Shown one piece after another: positions 43,653 to 52,114 of a stretch of 64,000 bases of DNA (its first letter is position 1; each line of letters opens with the position of its first letter). Where the stretch lies: assembly GCF_001514285.1 (NCBI RefSeq), contig NZ_KQ949030.1, positions 308,634-372,633 on the forward strand, written 5' to 3'. The notes under the pieces are model-generated. The model did no database searches, had not been told where the DNA came from, and saw only the letters and a program-made list of their open reading frames with translations. The stretch comes from Streptomyces sp. DSM 15324 (lineage in GTDB: Bacteria > Actinomycetota > Actinomycetes > Streptomycetales > Streptomycetaceae). Made by a program: the position numbers and the translations under genes.

Positions 43653-43806
43653 CGGAGGGCGGGTTCGCGACCCTCCCATCCGCTGAAACATGCGGGAATG
43701 GCTCCGCTCAGGATCAGAGTGTTCCGCACTTTCTTGATAAACGCTACAGTCTCGTCATCACCTCTCCCCGGGAACGGGAGAGGACCGATGAGCCGCCGGA
43801 GGAGCC

Positions 43807-45345
43807 ATGTCGCTGCTGCCACTCGACCGTCGCGCCCAGGACACACCCGACGAACCCGCCCTGGCGGACGACCTGGGCGTGCTGTCCTGGTCCGGTCTCG
43901 CCGACCAGGTGACGCGGGCGGCGGCCCGGCTGCTGGAATTCGCGCCCGGCCCCGACGACCGGGTCGCCGTCCTCGGCGACAACGCGATCCCGACGCTCGT
44001 GGCCCATCTGGCCGGCCTGCGCGCCGGAGTCGGCACCGTGGCCACGTCCCGGAACCTCACCTCGGGCGAGCTCGTCGAGCAGATCACCGACGCGGGCGTG
44101 ACCGCGGTCATCGCCGGACCCGTCGGCGCGGGCGTCGCCCTCGACGCGGCCCGGGAACTCGGTCTGCCGGTCGTCACCCATGGAACCCCGGCGACCGGAC
44201 ACGCCTTCGACTGGGACCGCTGGCTGGCCGCGGCCCCCGCCGGGAGCCCCCTGCCGGCGGGCCGGCCCGCCCGGCCCCCGCTCGTCTACACCTCCGGAAC
44301 CACCGGACGCGCACGCGGCACCGAGGTGCGCTGGGTGAGCGGCCCGGTCGCCGACAGCACCGCCTACCTCGCCGCGGTGTCCGCCCGGCCCGGATTCCCG
44401 CCGGGACCGCACCTGGTGTGCGGTCCCCTCCAGCACAACGCGCCGCTGACCTCGTTGCGGCACCTGGCGGGCGGTCAGCCGGTGGTCGTGCTGGGCAGAT
44501 ACGACGCGGAGACGTTCCTGAGCCGGGTGCAGAAGTGGCGGATCTCCTCGACGGTGATGGTGCCCACCCACTTCCAACGGCTGCTCGCCCTGCCGGACGA
44601 GGTCCGCGCCCGCTACGACGTCTCCAGCCTGCGGCAGGTCTCCCACACGGGCTCCGCGTGCCCGCCGGACGTGAAGCGCGCCATGATCGACTGGTTCGGA
44701 CCGGTGCTGACCGAGTCGTACGGCGCCAGCGAGGCGGGCACCGTGGCCCGGATCAGCAGCGCCGAGTGGCTGGCGCACCCGGGCTCGGTCGGGCGGGTCC
44801 ACCCCCCGTTCGAGGTCCTGGTCACCGACGACGACGGCCGACGGCTGCCGCCCGGGGAACGCGGCCTGCTGGCCTTCCGGGCCCCAGAGGGCCGGGGCGT
44901 CCGCTACCACGCGGACCCGGACAAGACGCAGGCCGCCTACCTCTCCCCCGGCGTCTTCACGCTCGGCGACATCGGCTACGTCGACGACGGCGGCTACATC
45001 TTCATCACCGACCGGGCCGCGGACGTCGTGGTCTCCGGCGGGGTCAACCTCTACCCGGCCGAGAGCGAGGCCGTACTGCGCCAGCACCCGGCCGTCGCCG
45101 AGGTCGCGGTGGTCGGCGTGCCCGACCCTGACTTCGGCGAGTCGCTGCGGGCGCTGGTCGTGGTGGCGGGCGACGAGCCGTCGCCCGACGAGCTGGACCG
45201 TTTCTGCCGTGAGCGCCTCGCCGCCTACAAGTGCCCGAAGTCGTACGAGTTCGTCCCCGGACTGCTGCGCAACGCGATGGGCAAGCTCGACAAACGCGCG
45301 ATGCGCCGCCCCTACTGGGCCTCGGAACGGACCATCGCCGGCTGA
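43807..45345 (+). CDS. AMP-forming acyl-CoA ligase
   Basis: 512 residues, GGAGGAG before ATG. ANL-superfamily motifs: P-loop VYTSGTTGRARGTEV (ARG replaces the common PKG), ESYGASEAG, FTLGDIGYVDDGGYIFITDRA, and the catalytic Lys in NAMGKLDKRA. It activates a carboxylic acid with ATP and CoA, probably the entry step for the island's beta-oxidation. Start of a plus-strand operon with the phosphatase, thiolase, reductase and HBD genes. Confidence 0.92.
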   Translation: MSLLPLDRRAQDTPDEPALADDLGVLSWSGLADQVTRAAARLLEFAPGPDDRVAVLGDNAIPTLVAHLAGLRAGVGTVATSRNLTSGELVEQITDAGVTAVIAGPVGAGVALDAARELGLPVVTHGTPATGHAFDWDRWLAAAPAGSPLPAGRPARPPLVYTSGTTGRARGTEVRWVSGPVADSTAYLAAVSARPGFPPGPHLVCGPLQHNAPLTSLRHLAGGQPVVVLGRYDAETFLSRVQKWRISSTVMVPTHFQRLLALPDEVRARYDVSSLRQVSHTGSACPPDVKRAMIDWFGPVLTESYGASEAGTVARISSAEWLAHPGSVGRVHPPFEVLVTDDDGRRLPPGERGLLAFRAPEGRGVRYHADPDKTQAAYLSPGVFTLGDIGYVDDGGYIFITDRAADVVVSGGVNLYPAESEAVLRQHPAVAEVAVVGVPDPDFGESLRALVVVAGDEPSPDELDRFCRERLAAYKCPKSYEFVPGLLRNAMGKLDKRAMRRPYWASERTIAG

Positions 45346-45372
45346 GCCCGCTCACCCCTGTGAAGGATCACC

Positions 45373-45984
45373 ATGACCGAACTCCTCCTCATCCGGCACG
45401 GGCTCCCGCTGGCGGGCGTGTTCGACCCGGGGCTGTCCCCGGAGGGCACCACCCAGGCCGAACGGCTCGCCGCCTGGCTCGCGCACGAGGACCTCGACGC
45501 CCTGTACGTCAGCCCCTACCGGCGGGCCCGGGAGACCGCGGCGCCCCTGGAACGGCTCACCGGTATGACCGCCACCGTCGTCGACGACCTGCGCGAGTGG
45601 GACACGGACGTGTCCCAGCCCTACACGCCACCCGAGCAGATCGGCGCCGACGATCCCCGGGCGGCGGCGCTCGCCGAGGGACGCTTCGAGGACTTCGTGC
45701 CCGACCTGGACCGGGACGCCTTCCGGGCGCGTGCCGTACGGGCCATGGACACCCTCCTCGACGCCCATCCCGGCGGGCGGATCGCGGCCGTGTGCCACGG
45801 CGGCATCACCAACACCTACCTGGCGACCGTGCTGGGCCTGCCCACCCTGTTCTGGTTCCACCCCGACTACACGTCCGTCAGCCGGGTGCGGCGGATGCCC
45901 GGCGGCCGCATCGTGCCGCACTCGGTGAACGAGACGGCCCACCTGCTCGCCGGACGTGCCGCGGACGCCGCCGCGGTCGCCTGA
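45373..45984 (+). CDS. Histidine phosphatase family protein
   Basis: 203 residues. Phosphoglycerate-mutase-like: LLIRHGLPLAG (phospho-acceptor His in RHG), SPYRRARETAAPL, and the second histidine in AVCHGGITNTYLA. It removes phosphate from a small molecule or CoA-linked metabolite. Its presence fits the idea that an intermediate is phosphorylated by the PEP-utilizing proteins and later dephosphorylated, but this is inference. Confidence 0.88.
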   Translation: MTELLLIRHGLPLAGVFDPGLSPEGTTQAERLAAWLAHEDLDALYVSPYRRARETAAPLERLTGMTATVVDDLREWDTDVSQPYTPPEQIGADDPRAAALAEGRFEDFVPDLDRDAFRARAVRAMDTLLDAHPGGRIAAVCHGGITNTYLATVLGLPTLFWFHPDYTSVSRVRRMPGGRIVPHSVNETAHLLAGRAADAAAVA

Positions 45985-46140
45985 TGCGAACGTCCCCCTG
46001 CGTCGTGCCGACGGGTCCCCCCGCGCGGAGGCACATCGCGACCGTACGGCAGGACACCGCGGTGCACGCCGGCAGGGCGAGGACGTCAGTCCCCCGGATC
46101 ACTGATGCGTTCGCGTTCCCCATTCCAGGAGGTCCCGGTC

Positions 46141-47331
46141 ATGCCCGGATCCGTCATCGTCGCCGGGGCCAGGACGCCCATCGGCAAACTGATGGGCGCC
46201 CTGAGCTCCCTGTCCGCGGTCGATCTCGGTGCCCACGCCGTCCGCGCGGCCCTGGCCGCCGTCGCTCTGGAGCCGGCAGCCGTGGAAGCCGTCGTCATGG
46301 GCCACGTCGTCCAGGCCGGAGCCGGTCCCAACCCCGCCCGGCAGGCCGCGATCCGGGCCGGCATCCCGTTCTCCGTCCCCGCGAGCACCGTCAACAAACT
46401 CTGTCCTTCCGGTCTGCACGCCATCGCCCTGGCCGACCTCATGGTCGCCTCCGGCCGTCACGAGGTGGTCGTCGCGGGCGGCATGGAGTCCATGTCGGGC
46501 GCCCCGTACCTGCTGCGCGGAGCGCGCGCCGGCTGGCGGTACGGTTCGGCGGCGACCGAGGACGCCCTCGACCGCGACGCCCTCCTCTGCGCCTTCGACG
46601 GCGTCTCCATGGGCGCGGCGACCGAGCGCTACCAGCGGCCGTTCGCCCTGACCCGTCAGGAGCAGGACGAGTACAGCGCGCTCTCCCACCAAAGGGCCGC
46701 CCGCGCACAGGAGTCGGGGGCGTTGTCCGCGGAGATCACGCCGGTCACCGTGGCCGGGCGGCCGGGCGGGACGGTCGTCGACACCGACGAGGGCGTACGG
46801 CCGGGGACCACCGGCGAGAGCCTGGGGCGCCTGCGGCCGGTCTTCTCCCCGGAGGGCACGATCACCGCGGGCAACGCCTCGCAGCTCTCCGACGGCGCGG
46901 CGGCCGTCGTCGTGATGAGCGCCGAGCGCGCCCGGCGGGAGGGCCTGACGCCGCTCGGCGAGATCGGCGCCTACGGCACGGTCGCGGGCCCCGATCCCTC
47001 GCTGCTCGTCCAGCCGGCCGGCGCCGTCCGCGACGCGCTGTCCCGGGACGGCCGGCTGAAAACCGCCGACCTGGACCTTTTCGAGATCAACGAGGCGTTC
47101 GCCGGAGTGGCCCTGGCGTCCGTACGGGAGCTGGGCGTCCCGCTGGACAAGGTGAACGTCAACGGCGGAGCGATCGCGCTCGGGCACCCGGTCGGGATGA
47201 CCGGAGCCCGGTTGGTACTGACCCTCGTGGCGGAACTGCGGCGCCGCGGAGCCGCGAGCGGGGCCGCGGCCCTGTGCGGGGGCGGCGGCCAGGGCGACGC
47301 GCTGCTGCTGCACCTGCCCACCCACGCCTGA
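46141..47331 (+). CDS. Acetyl-CoA acetyltransferase (thiolase)
   Basis: 396 residues from the ATG at 46141 preceded by AGGAGG; an upstream ATG at 46105 lacks such a site. The full catalytic set is visible: NKLCPSG (Cys88), NGGAIALGHPVGMTGAR (His) and CGGGGQGDA (second Cys). A genuine thiolase, in contrast to the Ltp2-like protein at 21266. It should release acetyl- or propionyl-CoA from a 3-ketoacyl-CoA. The 156 bp before it hold no recognisable gene. Confidence 0.93.
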   Translation: MPGSVIVAGARTPIGKLMGALSSLSAVDLGAHAVRAALAAVALEPAAVEAVVMGHVVQAGAGPNPARQAAIRAGIPFSVPASTVNKLCPSGLHAIALADLMVASGRHEVVVAGGMESMSGAPYLLRGARAGWRYGSAATEDALDRDALLCAFDGVSMGAATERYQRPFALTRQEQDEYSALSHQRAARAQESGALSAEITPVTVAGRPGGTVVDTDEGVRPGTTGESLGRLRPVFSPEGTITAGNASQLSDGAAAVVVMSAERARREGLTPLGEIGAYGTVAGPDPSLLVQPAGAVRDALSRDGRLKTADLDLFEINEAFAGVALASVRELGVPLDKVNVNGGAIALGHPVGMTGARLVLTLVAELRRRGAASGAAALCGGGGQGDALLLHLPTHA

Positions 47332-47349
47332 ACCCGGAGCCGAACCCCC

Positions 47350-48318
47350 ATGAACGACCAACTGCCCCCGGCCGGCGCGCTGCTCACCGTGACGGCCCGC
47401 ATCCGGGCCGCCGACGGCGTCGTCGCCCTCACCCTGCGCCACCCCGACGGCGGCGCGCTCCCCTCCTGGACACCGGGCGCCCACATCGACGTACTCCTGC
47501 CCCTCGGGGACGGCGAACTGGTCCGTCAGTACTCCCTGTGCGGGTACCCGGCCGAACGCGACACCTGGCAGATCGCCGTGCTGCGCGAGCCGGCGGGCCG
47601 CGGCGGTTCCGCGTACGTCCACGAGCACCTGCGCGAAGGCGCCACCGTGCGGGTCCGCGGGCCGCGGAACACCTTCCCCCTGCGGCCTGCCGCACGCCAT
47701 CTGTTCATCGCCGGCGGCGTCGGTATCACGCCCATACTCCCCATGGTCGAGGCCGCCGAGGCCGCCGGGGCCGACTGGCGTCTGCTGTACGGCGGCCGCA
47801 CCCGGACCTCCATGGCGTTCCTGGACCGCCTCACCGCGCACGGGGACCGGGTGCTCGTCCGCCCGCAGGACGAGCACGGCCTGCTGGACCTCACCGCGTA
47901 CCTCGGGGCACCCGAGGAGGGCACCCTGGTACACGCCTGCGGTCCCGAACCGCTGCTGCGGGCGGTGCAGGAGCGGTGCGCGGGCTGGCCGCCCGGCACG
48001 CTGGGCGTCGAACGCTTCGCCCCGGTGCCGACGGCCGAGGCGGGCCCGGCAGAGGCCTTCGAGCTGGAGCTCGCCCGCTCCGGGCTCACCCTCAGCGTGC
48101 CGCCGGACCGCTCGGTGCTCGAAACCCTGGAGGAGGCCGGCGTCGCGGTCGACTTCTCCTGCCGGGAAGGAACCTGCGGCACCTGCGAGACCGACGTGCT
48201 CGGCGGCACGCCCGACCACCGCGACTCGCTGCTGTCCGAGGACGAACGGGCCGCAGGGGACACCATGCTCATCTGCGTCTCCCGCTCGTGCGGGCCTCGT
48301 CTCGTCCTCGATCTCTGA
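47350..48318 (+). CDS. Phthalate-dioxygenase-reductase-type flavoprotein with C-terminal [2Fe-2S] domain
   Basis: 322 residues. Flavin-binding RQYSLCGYP, NAD domain FIAGGVGITPILPMV and HACGPEPLL, then a plant-type ferredoxin domain CREGTCGTCETDVLGG with a fourth Cys in ICVS. This VanB/PDR arrangement passes electrons from NAD(P)H to Rieske oxygenases. It is the only reductase seen for the two oxygenases 12-19 kb away, so it may serve both. It lies between the thiolase and HBD genes. Confidence 0.92.
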   Translation: MNDQLPPAGALLTVTARIRAADGVVALTLRHPDGGALPSWTPGAHIDVLLPLGDGELVRQYSLCGYPAERDTWQIAVLREPAGRGGSAYVHEHLREGATVRVRGPRNTFPLRPAARHLFIAGGVGITPILPMVEAAEAAGADWRLLYGGRTRTSMAFLDRLTAHGDRVLVRPQDEHGLLDLTAYLGAPEEGTLVHACGPEPLLRAVQERCAGWPPGTLGVERFAPVPTAEAGPAEAFELELARSGLTLSVPPDRSVLETLEEAGVAVDFSCREGTCGTCETDVLGGTPDHRDSLLSEDERAAGDTMLICVSRSCGPRLVLDL

Positions 48319-48343
48319 GGGCAGCCGCCTCCGGCCGGACAGC

Positions 48344-48373
48344 GCATCACCGGACATCACCAGACATCACCAG
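48344..48373 (+). repeat. 10-bp tandem repeat before the HBD gene
   Basis: Three copies of a 10-bp unit (GCATCACCGG, then ACATCACCAG twice) lie in the 67-bp gap, ending 12 bases before the HBD start. They may affect translation initiation or be neutral slippage. Confidence 0.7.
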
Positions 48374-48385
48374 AGAGGACCTCGG

Positions 48386-49108
48386 ATGGACTCCGGCCCC
48401 GTCACCCGTCTCGGCGTCGTCGGCTGCGGCCTCATGGGCTCCGGCATCGCCGAGGTCGCCGCCCGCAGCGGCATCGACGTCCGTGTGGCCGAGGCCACGC
48501 CCGACGCGATCGCGGCCGGCCGCAGCCGGCTCCTCGCTTCCCTCGACCGAGGTCTGCGAAGTGACAAGCTCAGCGAGGAGCAGCGGGACCGGGCCCTCGC
48601 CAGACTGTCCTTCACCGGGGACCTCGGTGACATGGCCGACCGTCAGTTCGTCATCGAGGCAGTCGCCGAGAACCGTGACATCAAGACCGATGTCCTGCGC
48701 GCCCTGGACCGGGCGGTCGAGGACCCGGCGGCGGTCCTGGCCACCAACACCTCCTCGATCCCCATCGTCGATCTCGCCGTCGTCACCGAGCGCCCGGCGC
48801 GGGTCATCGGCATGCACTTCTTCAACCCCGTGCCCGTGCAGCGGCTGGTCGAACTCATCCCGTCCCTCACCACGAGCGCGGACACCCTGAGGCGTACCCG
48901 CGGCTTGGCCGGGCAGTTGGGCAAGCGGGCCATCGAGGCACCCGACCGTTCCGGCTTCGTCGTCAACGCCCTCCTCGTGCCCTATCTGCTCAGCGCGGTA
49001 CGGATGGTCGAGTCCGGCTCGGCACGACCGGACGACATCGACCGGGGCATGGAACTCGGGTGCGCCCACCCGATGGGTCCACTGCGCAGGCTCTCGGCAA
49101 CGGTGTGA
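48386..49108 (+). CDS. 3-hydroxyacyl-CoA dehydrogenase, C-terminally truncated
   Basis: 240 residues; the family is usually about 280-290. The NAD domain is complete (GVVGCGLMGSGIAEVAA, NTSSIPI, HFFNPVPVQRLVELI). The C-terminal helical domain starts (GFVVNALLVPYL, MELGCAHPMGPL) but breaks immediately after GPL and ends in six unrelated residues. The missing ~45 residues form part of the dimer and substrate-binding region, so activity is doubtful. The break coincides with the start of a LuxR-regulator fragment, which points to a deletion or recombination joint near 49083. Confidence 0.9.
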   Translation: MDSGPVTRLGVVGCGLMGSGIAEVAARSGIDVRVAEATPDAIAAGRSRLLASLDRGLRSDKLSEEQRDRALARLSFTGDLGDMADRQFVIEAVAENRDIKTDVLRALDRAVEDPAAVLATNTSSIPIVDLAVVTERPARVIGMHFFNPVPVQRLVELIPSLTTSADTLRRTRGLAGQLGKRAIEAPDRSGFVVNALLVPYLLSAVRMVESGSARPDDIDRGMELGCAHPMGPLRRLSATV

Positions 49109-49815
49109 GGGAGTCCGTCGCGAGCAGCGGGGTGCTGGTCCTGGCTCTTGGAAGCGGCGACTACGGCATGGCCCGCCCGGTGGCACACGAGCTCCTCCGG
49201 CAGGATGTCCTGGGCCTGCACTCCCGGCACCTGCCCTCCATCGTGGAAGTGGGTGTCCGCTGCGGGGACCGCGGTCTGGCGACCACGGCGTTACGCGTGT
49301 TGCTCGCCCGTGCGAGCGCCTCGGGTACGCCATGGGCTCTGGGAGTACTGGCCCGCTCCCAGGCGCTGTTGGCCGGGGCGGGTGACGCCGAGCCGCTGTA
49401 CCGCCGGGCCGTCGCGCTGCTGAGCCGTACGGGTGCCGAGGCCGACCTGGCCATCGCCCATCTGCTGTACGGCGAGTGGCTGCGCAGACGAAGGCGCCGC
49501 AAGGACGCGCGGGCGCCGCTGCGGACGTCCCTGGCCATGTTCCACGCGATGCGGGCCGACGCCTTCGCCACGCGTGCGGCGCGGGAACTGGCCGCCACCG
49601 GCGAGCACGTTTCCCCTGCTTCCGCGGGTGCCCGCGATCAGCTGACCGCCCAGGAACGGGAGATCGCCCGCCTCGCGGCGGAGGGCGCCACCAACGCCGA
49701 GATCGCCTCCCGGATGACGATCAGTGCCAACACGGTCGACTATCACCTGCGCAAGGTGTTCCGGAAGCTCGACGTTCCCTCCCGGCGCCGGCTCGCCCAG
49801 GCCCTACGAGGATGA
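49060..49815 (+). pseudogene. 5'-truncated LuxR-family AAA (LAL-type) regulator, 3' fragment
   Basis: About 245 residues that match only the end of a large ATP-binding LuxR regulator, normally 850-950 residues. It begins ALGSGDY and HLPSIVEVGVRCGD, continues through TPR-like WALGVLARSQALL, LAIAHLLYGEWLRR, and ends with a complete LuxR HTH (LTAQEREIARLAAEGATNAEIASRM, then NTVDYHLRKVFRKL). The AAA domain and most of the TPR region are missing. The first eight or so codons belong to the out-of-frame HBD end. If translated it would be an ATPase-free DNA-binding fragment. Confidence 0.85.
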
Positions 49816-49908
49816 CCTCGCCCCCCCAAGTGCCGCACGTGATGCGGCGGCCCACGGGTCGGGGGACCATCGGACGGTCGCAGTCACCCCCTCGGTCGGG
49901 AGAAGCAC

Positions 49909-50733
49909 ATGCCTTACGTCACCGCATCCGACGGCGCCCACATCCACTACAAGGACTGGGGAACGGGCCGTCCCGTCGTCCTCAGCCACGGCTGGCCGCT
50001 GAACTCCGACAGCTGGGAGTCCCAGCAACTGTTCCTGGCCTCCCACGGCTACCGCGTCATCGCCCACGACCGGCGCGGCCACGGCCGCTCCACCCAGACG
50101 TGGCACGGCAACGAGATGAACACCTACGCCGACGACCTCGCAGCCCTGCTCGACCACCTCGACCTGCGCGAGGCCACCCTGGTCGGCTTCTCCACCGGCG
50201 GAGGCGAGGTCGCCCGCTACGTCGGCCGCCACGGCACCGCCCGCCTCGCCCAGGTCGTACTCGTCTCCGCAGTGCCTCCGTTCATGCTGAGGACCGACGA
50301 CAACCCCGGCGGCCTCCCGGTCGAGACCTTCGACGCCATCCGTGCCGGATCGCTCGCCGACCGCTCGCAGCTGTACCGCGACCTGGCTGACGGGCCGTTC
50401 TTCGGCAGCAACCGGCCCGGGGCCGACGTCTCCCAGGGCATCCGGGATGCGTTCTGGCGGCAGGGTCTGCAGGCCGGGCACCGGAACGCCTACGAGTGCA
50501 TCGAAGCGTTCTCCGCGACCGACTTCCGCGCCGACCTGGACGCCATCGACGTGCCCACGCTGGTCATCCACGGCGACGACGACCAGGTCGTGCCGTTCGA
50601 CGTCGGCGGCAAGGCGTCGGCCGCCCGCATCAAGAACGCGGCGCTGAAGGTCTACCCGGGAGCCCCGCACGGCATCACCGACACCCACAAGGAGCAACTC
50701 GGCGCCGACCTGCTCGAGTTCCTCAACTCCTGA
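49909..50733 (+). CDS. Alpha/beta hydrolase (non-heme chloroperoxidase/arylesterase type)
   Basis: 274 residues, typical family length. Motifs: HYKDWGTGRPVVLSHGWPLN (oxyanion region), DRRGHGRS, the nucleophile elbow GFSTGGGE, HGDDDQVVPF (acid) and PHGITDTH (His). Members hydrolyse esters and can perhydrolyse. No signal peptide. It follows the LuxR fragment and precedes a second, secreted hydrolase, so it is probably not part of the island operon. Confidence 0.9.
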   Translation: MPYVTASDGAHIHYKDWGTGRPVVLSHGWPLNSDSWESQQLFLASHGYRVIAHDRRGHGRSTQTWHGNEMNTYADDLAALLDHLDLREATLVGFSTGGGEVARYVGRHGTARLAQVVLVSAVPPFMLRTDDNPGGLPVETFDAIRAGSLADRSQLYRDLADGPFFGSNRPGADVSQGIRDAFWRQGLQAGHRNAYECIEAFSATDFRADLDAIDVPTLVIHGDDDQVVPFDVGGKASAARIKNAALKVYPGAPHGITDTHKEQLGADLLEFLNS

Positions 50734-50817
50734 GCCCACGCCGAGGAGTGCTCCGGCACGCGTTCCCCGCACGCTCGCGTGCCGGCCCGCCCTGCCCTCA
50801 TCCGAAGGAGTCACACG

Positions 50818-51663
50818 ATGAACCCCGATCAGCATCCGCGCCGGAGCGTCCTCGCCGGGGTGCTCGCGGCCGGCGCCACGGCTCTCGTCGGTGCCCCCGC
50901 GGAGGCGGCGTCCGCCCGCCCGGCCGACCTCGACGGGAGAAAACCGACCGTCGTGCTCGTGCACGGCGCGTTCGCCGACGCCTCCGGCTTCAACGGCACC
51001 ATCACCCTGCTGCACAAGGCCGGCTTCCCGGTGATCGCCCCGGCCAACCCACTGCGGGACGCCGCGGGCGACGCCGCCTACCTCTCCAGCGTGCTGGACA
51101 CCATCACCGGACCGGTGATCCTGGCCGCCCATTCCTACGGCGGCGTCGTCATCACCAATGCCGCACGCGGACACACGGGCGTCAAGGCGCTGGTGTACCT
51201 CGGGGCGTTCGCCCCCGATGAAGGAGAGAGCGCGCTGCAACTGGCGCAGCGCTTCCCCGGCAGCGAACTGGGTTCCGCTCTCCTCGCGCGCCCCTACCCG
51301 TTGCCCGGCGGCGCGCAAGGAACCGACGGCTACATCGACCCGGAAAAGTTCCGGGCGGTGTTCGCCGCGGACCTGCCCGCCTCCGAGACGCGTCTGATGG
51401 CGGCCACGCAGCGGCCCGGGTCGGTCGAGGGTCTCGGCGGCCCGAGCGGAACACCGGCCTGGAGGACGATTCCGTCCTGGTACCTGATCCCGACCGAGGA
51501 CAGGGTCATCCCGCCCGCAGCGCAACGGTTCATGGCCGGCCGCGCCGGCAGCACGGTGACCGAGGTCCGCTCCTCGCACGTCGTCATGATCTCCCACCCG
51601 CATGCCGCCGCCGACGTCATCAAGGCCGCCTACCTCGCGACCCGCTCAAAGGCCCACCGGTGA
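50818..51663 (+). CDS. Secreted alpha/beta hydrolase
   Basis: 281 residues from the ATG at 50818 with GAAGGAG 7 bases upstream. The N-terminus RRSVLAGVLAAGATALV looks like a twin-arginine or Sec-type signal peptide ending near AEAA. Core: VLVHGAFADASGFNGTI, nucleophile AAHSYGGVVITNAA, PTEDRVIPP and SSHVVMISHPHA. This fits the salicylate-esterase/EstC-like group. The frame continues in register past the stop into a second hydrolase fragment. Confidence 0.88.
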   Translation: MNPDQHPRRSVLAGVLAAGATALVGAPAEAASARPADLDGRKPTVVLVHGAFADASGFNGTITLLHKAGFPVIAPANPLRDAAGDAAYLSSVLDTITGPVILAAHSYGGVVITNAARGHTGVKALVYLGAFAPDEGESALQLAQRFPGSELGSALLARPYPLPGGAQGTDGYIDPEKFRAVFAADLPASETRLMAATQRPGSVEGLGGPSGTPAWRTIPSWYLIPTEDRVIPPAAQRFMAGRAGSTVTEVRSSHVVMISHPHAAADVIKAAYLATRSKAHR

Positions 51664-51873
51664 AACAAGGGCTTCCGCGTCCTGGCGCCCGCCTACCCCG
51701 GTTTCGACGTTGAGGTGGAGGCACTCAACGCCGACCCCGCACCGATCGAGCAGCTCACCGTGCCCGCCATCATCTCCGCGGCGTCGGCGGCATCCACCTC
51801 CAGCCAGGCGCAGACCTCTGTGCCCTCGTTGATCACGAATACGGGCGGCAAGGCGTGGAGCAGTCGTTCATGA
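51664..51873 (+). pseudogene. Fragment of another alpha/beta hydrolase
   Basis: Seventy in-frame codons directly follow the stop of the secreted hydrolase. They read GFRVLAPAYPGFDVEVEALN and then TVPAIIS, a recognisable early segment of an alpha/beta hydrolase before its nucleophile elbow. Homology then stops. This looks like the remains of a second gene, or of a gene conversion, fused behind the TGA at 51661. Confidence 0.6.
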
Positions 51874-52114
51874 CCGCCGCGCCCGGGAGGCTGTGGAACG
51901 GTTCCTGACAGCGGAACGGGCGGCGGCCTCACGCCGGTCGCCCCCGTCGGCCGACGCCGCGATCTGGATGTTCGCGTCAGCACGGTCGAGACATGCCGCT
52001 CCGCACCACGACGGCAGACTCGCCACACCGCAAGATCGAAAGCCGATGCACCGCAAAGGCACCCCGCTAACATCCGATCAACAGTGCGGGATCGCGCCCT
52101 GAGGCCGGGGCGGT
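51874..52114. other. Non-coding or decayed stretch
   Basis: No coding frame I can support, and no hairpin or repeat stands out. It separates the hydrolase remnant from the regulator at 52115, whose promoter is presumably here. Confidence 0.4.

Noticed and set aside
43732..43756. Second operator-like site before the acyl-CoA ligase (CTACAGT half-site)
   Set aside because: Only the right arm matches the motif; the left arm is absent.
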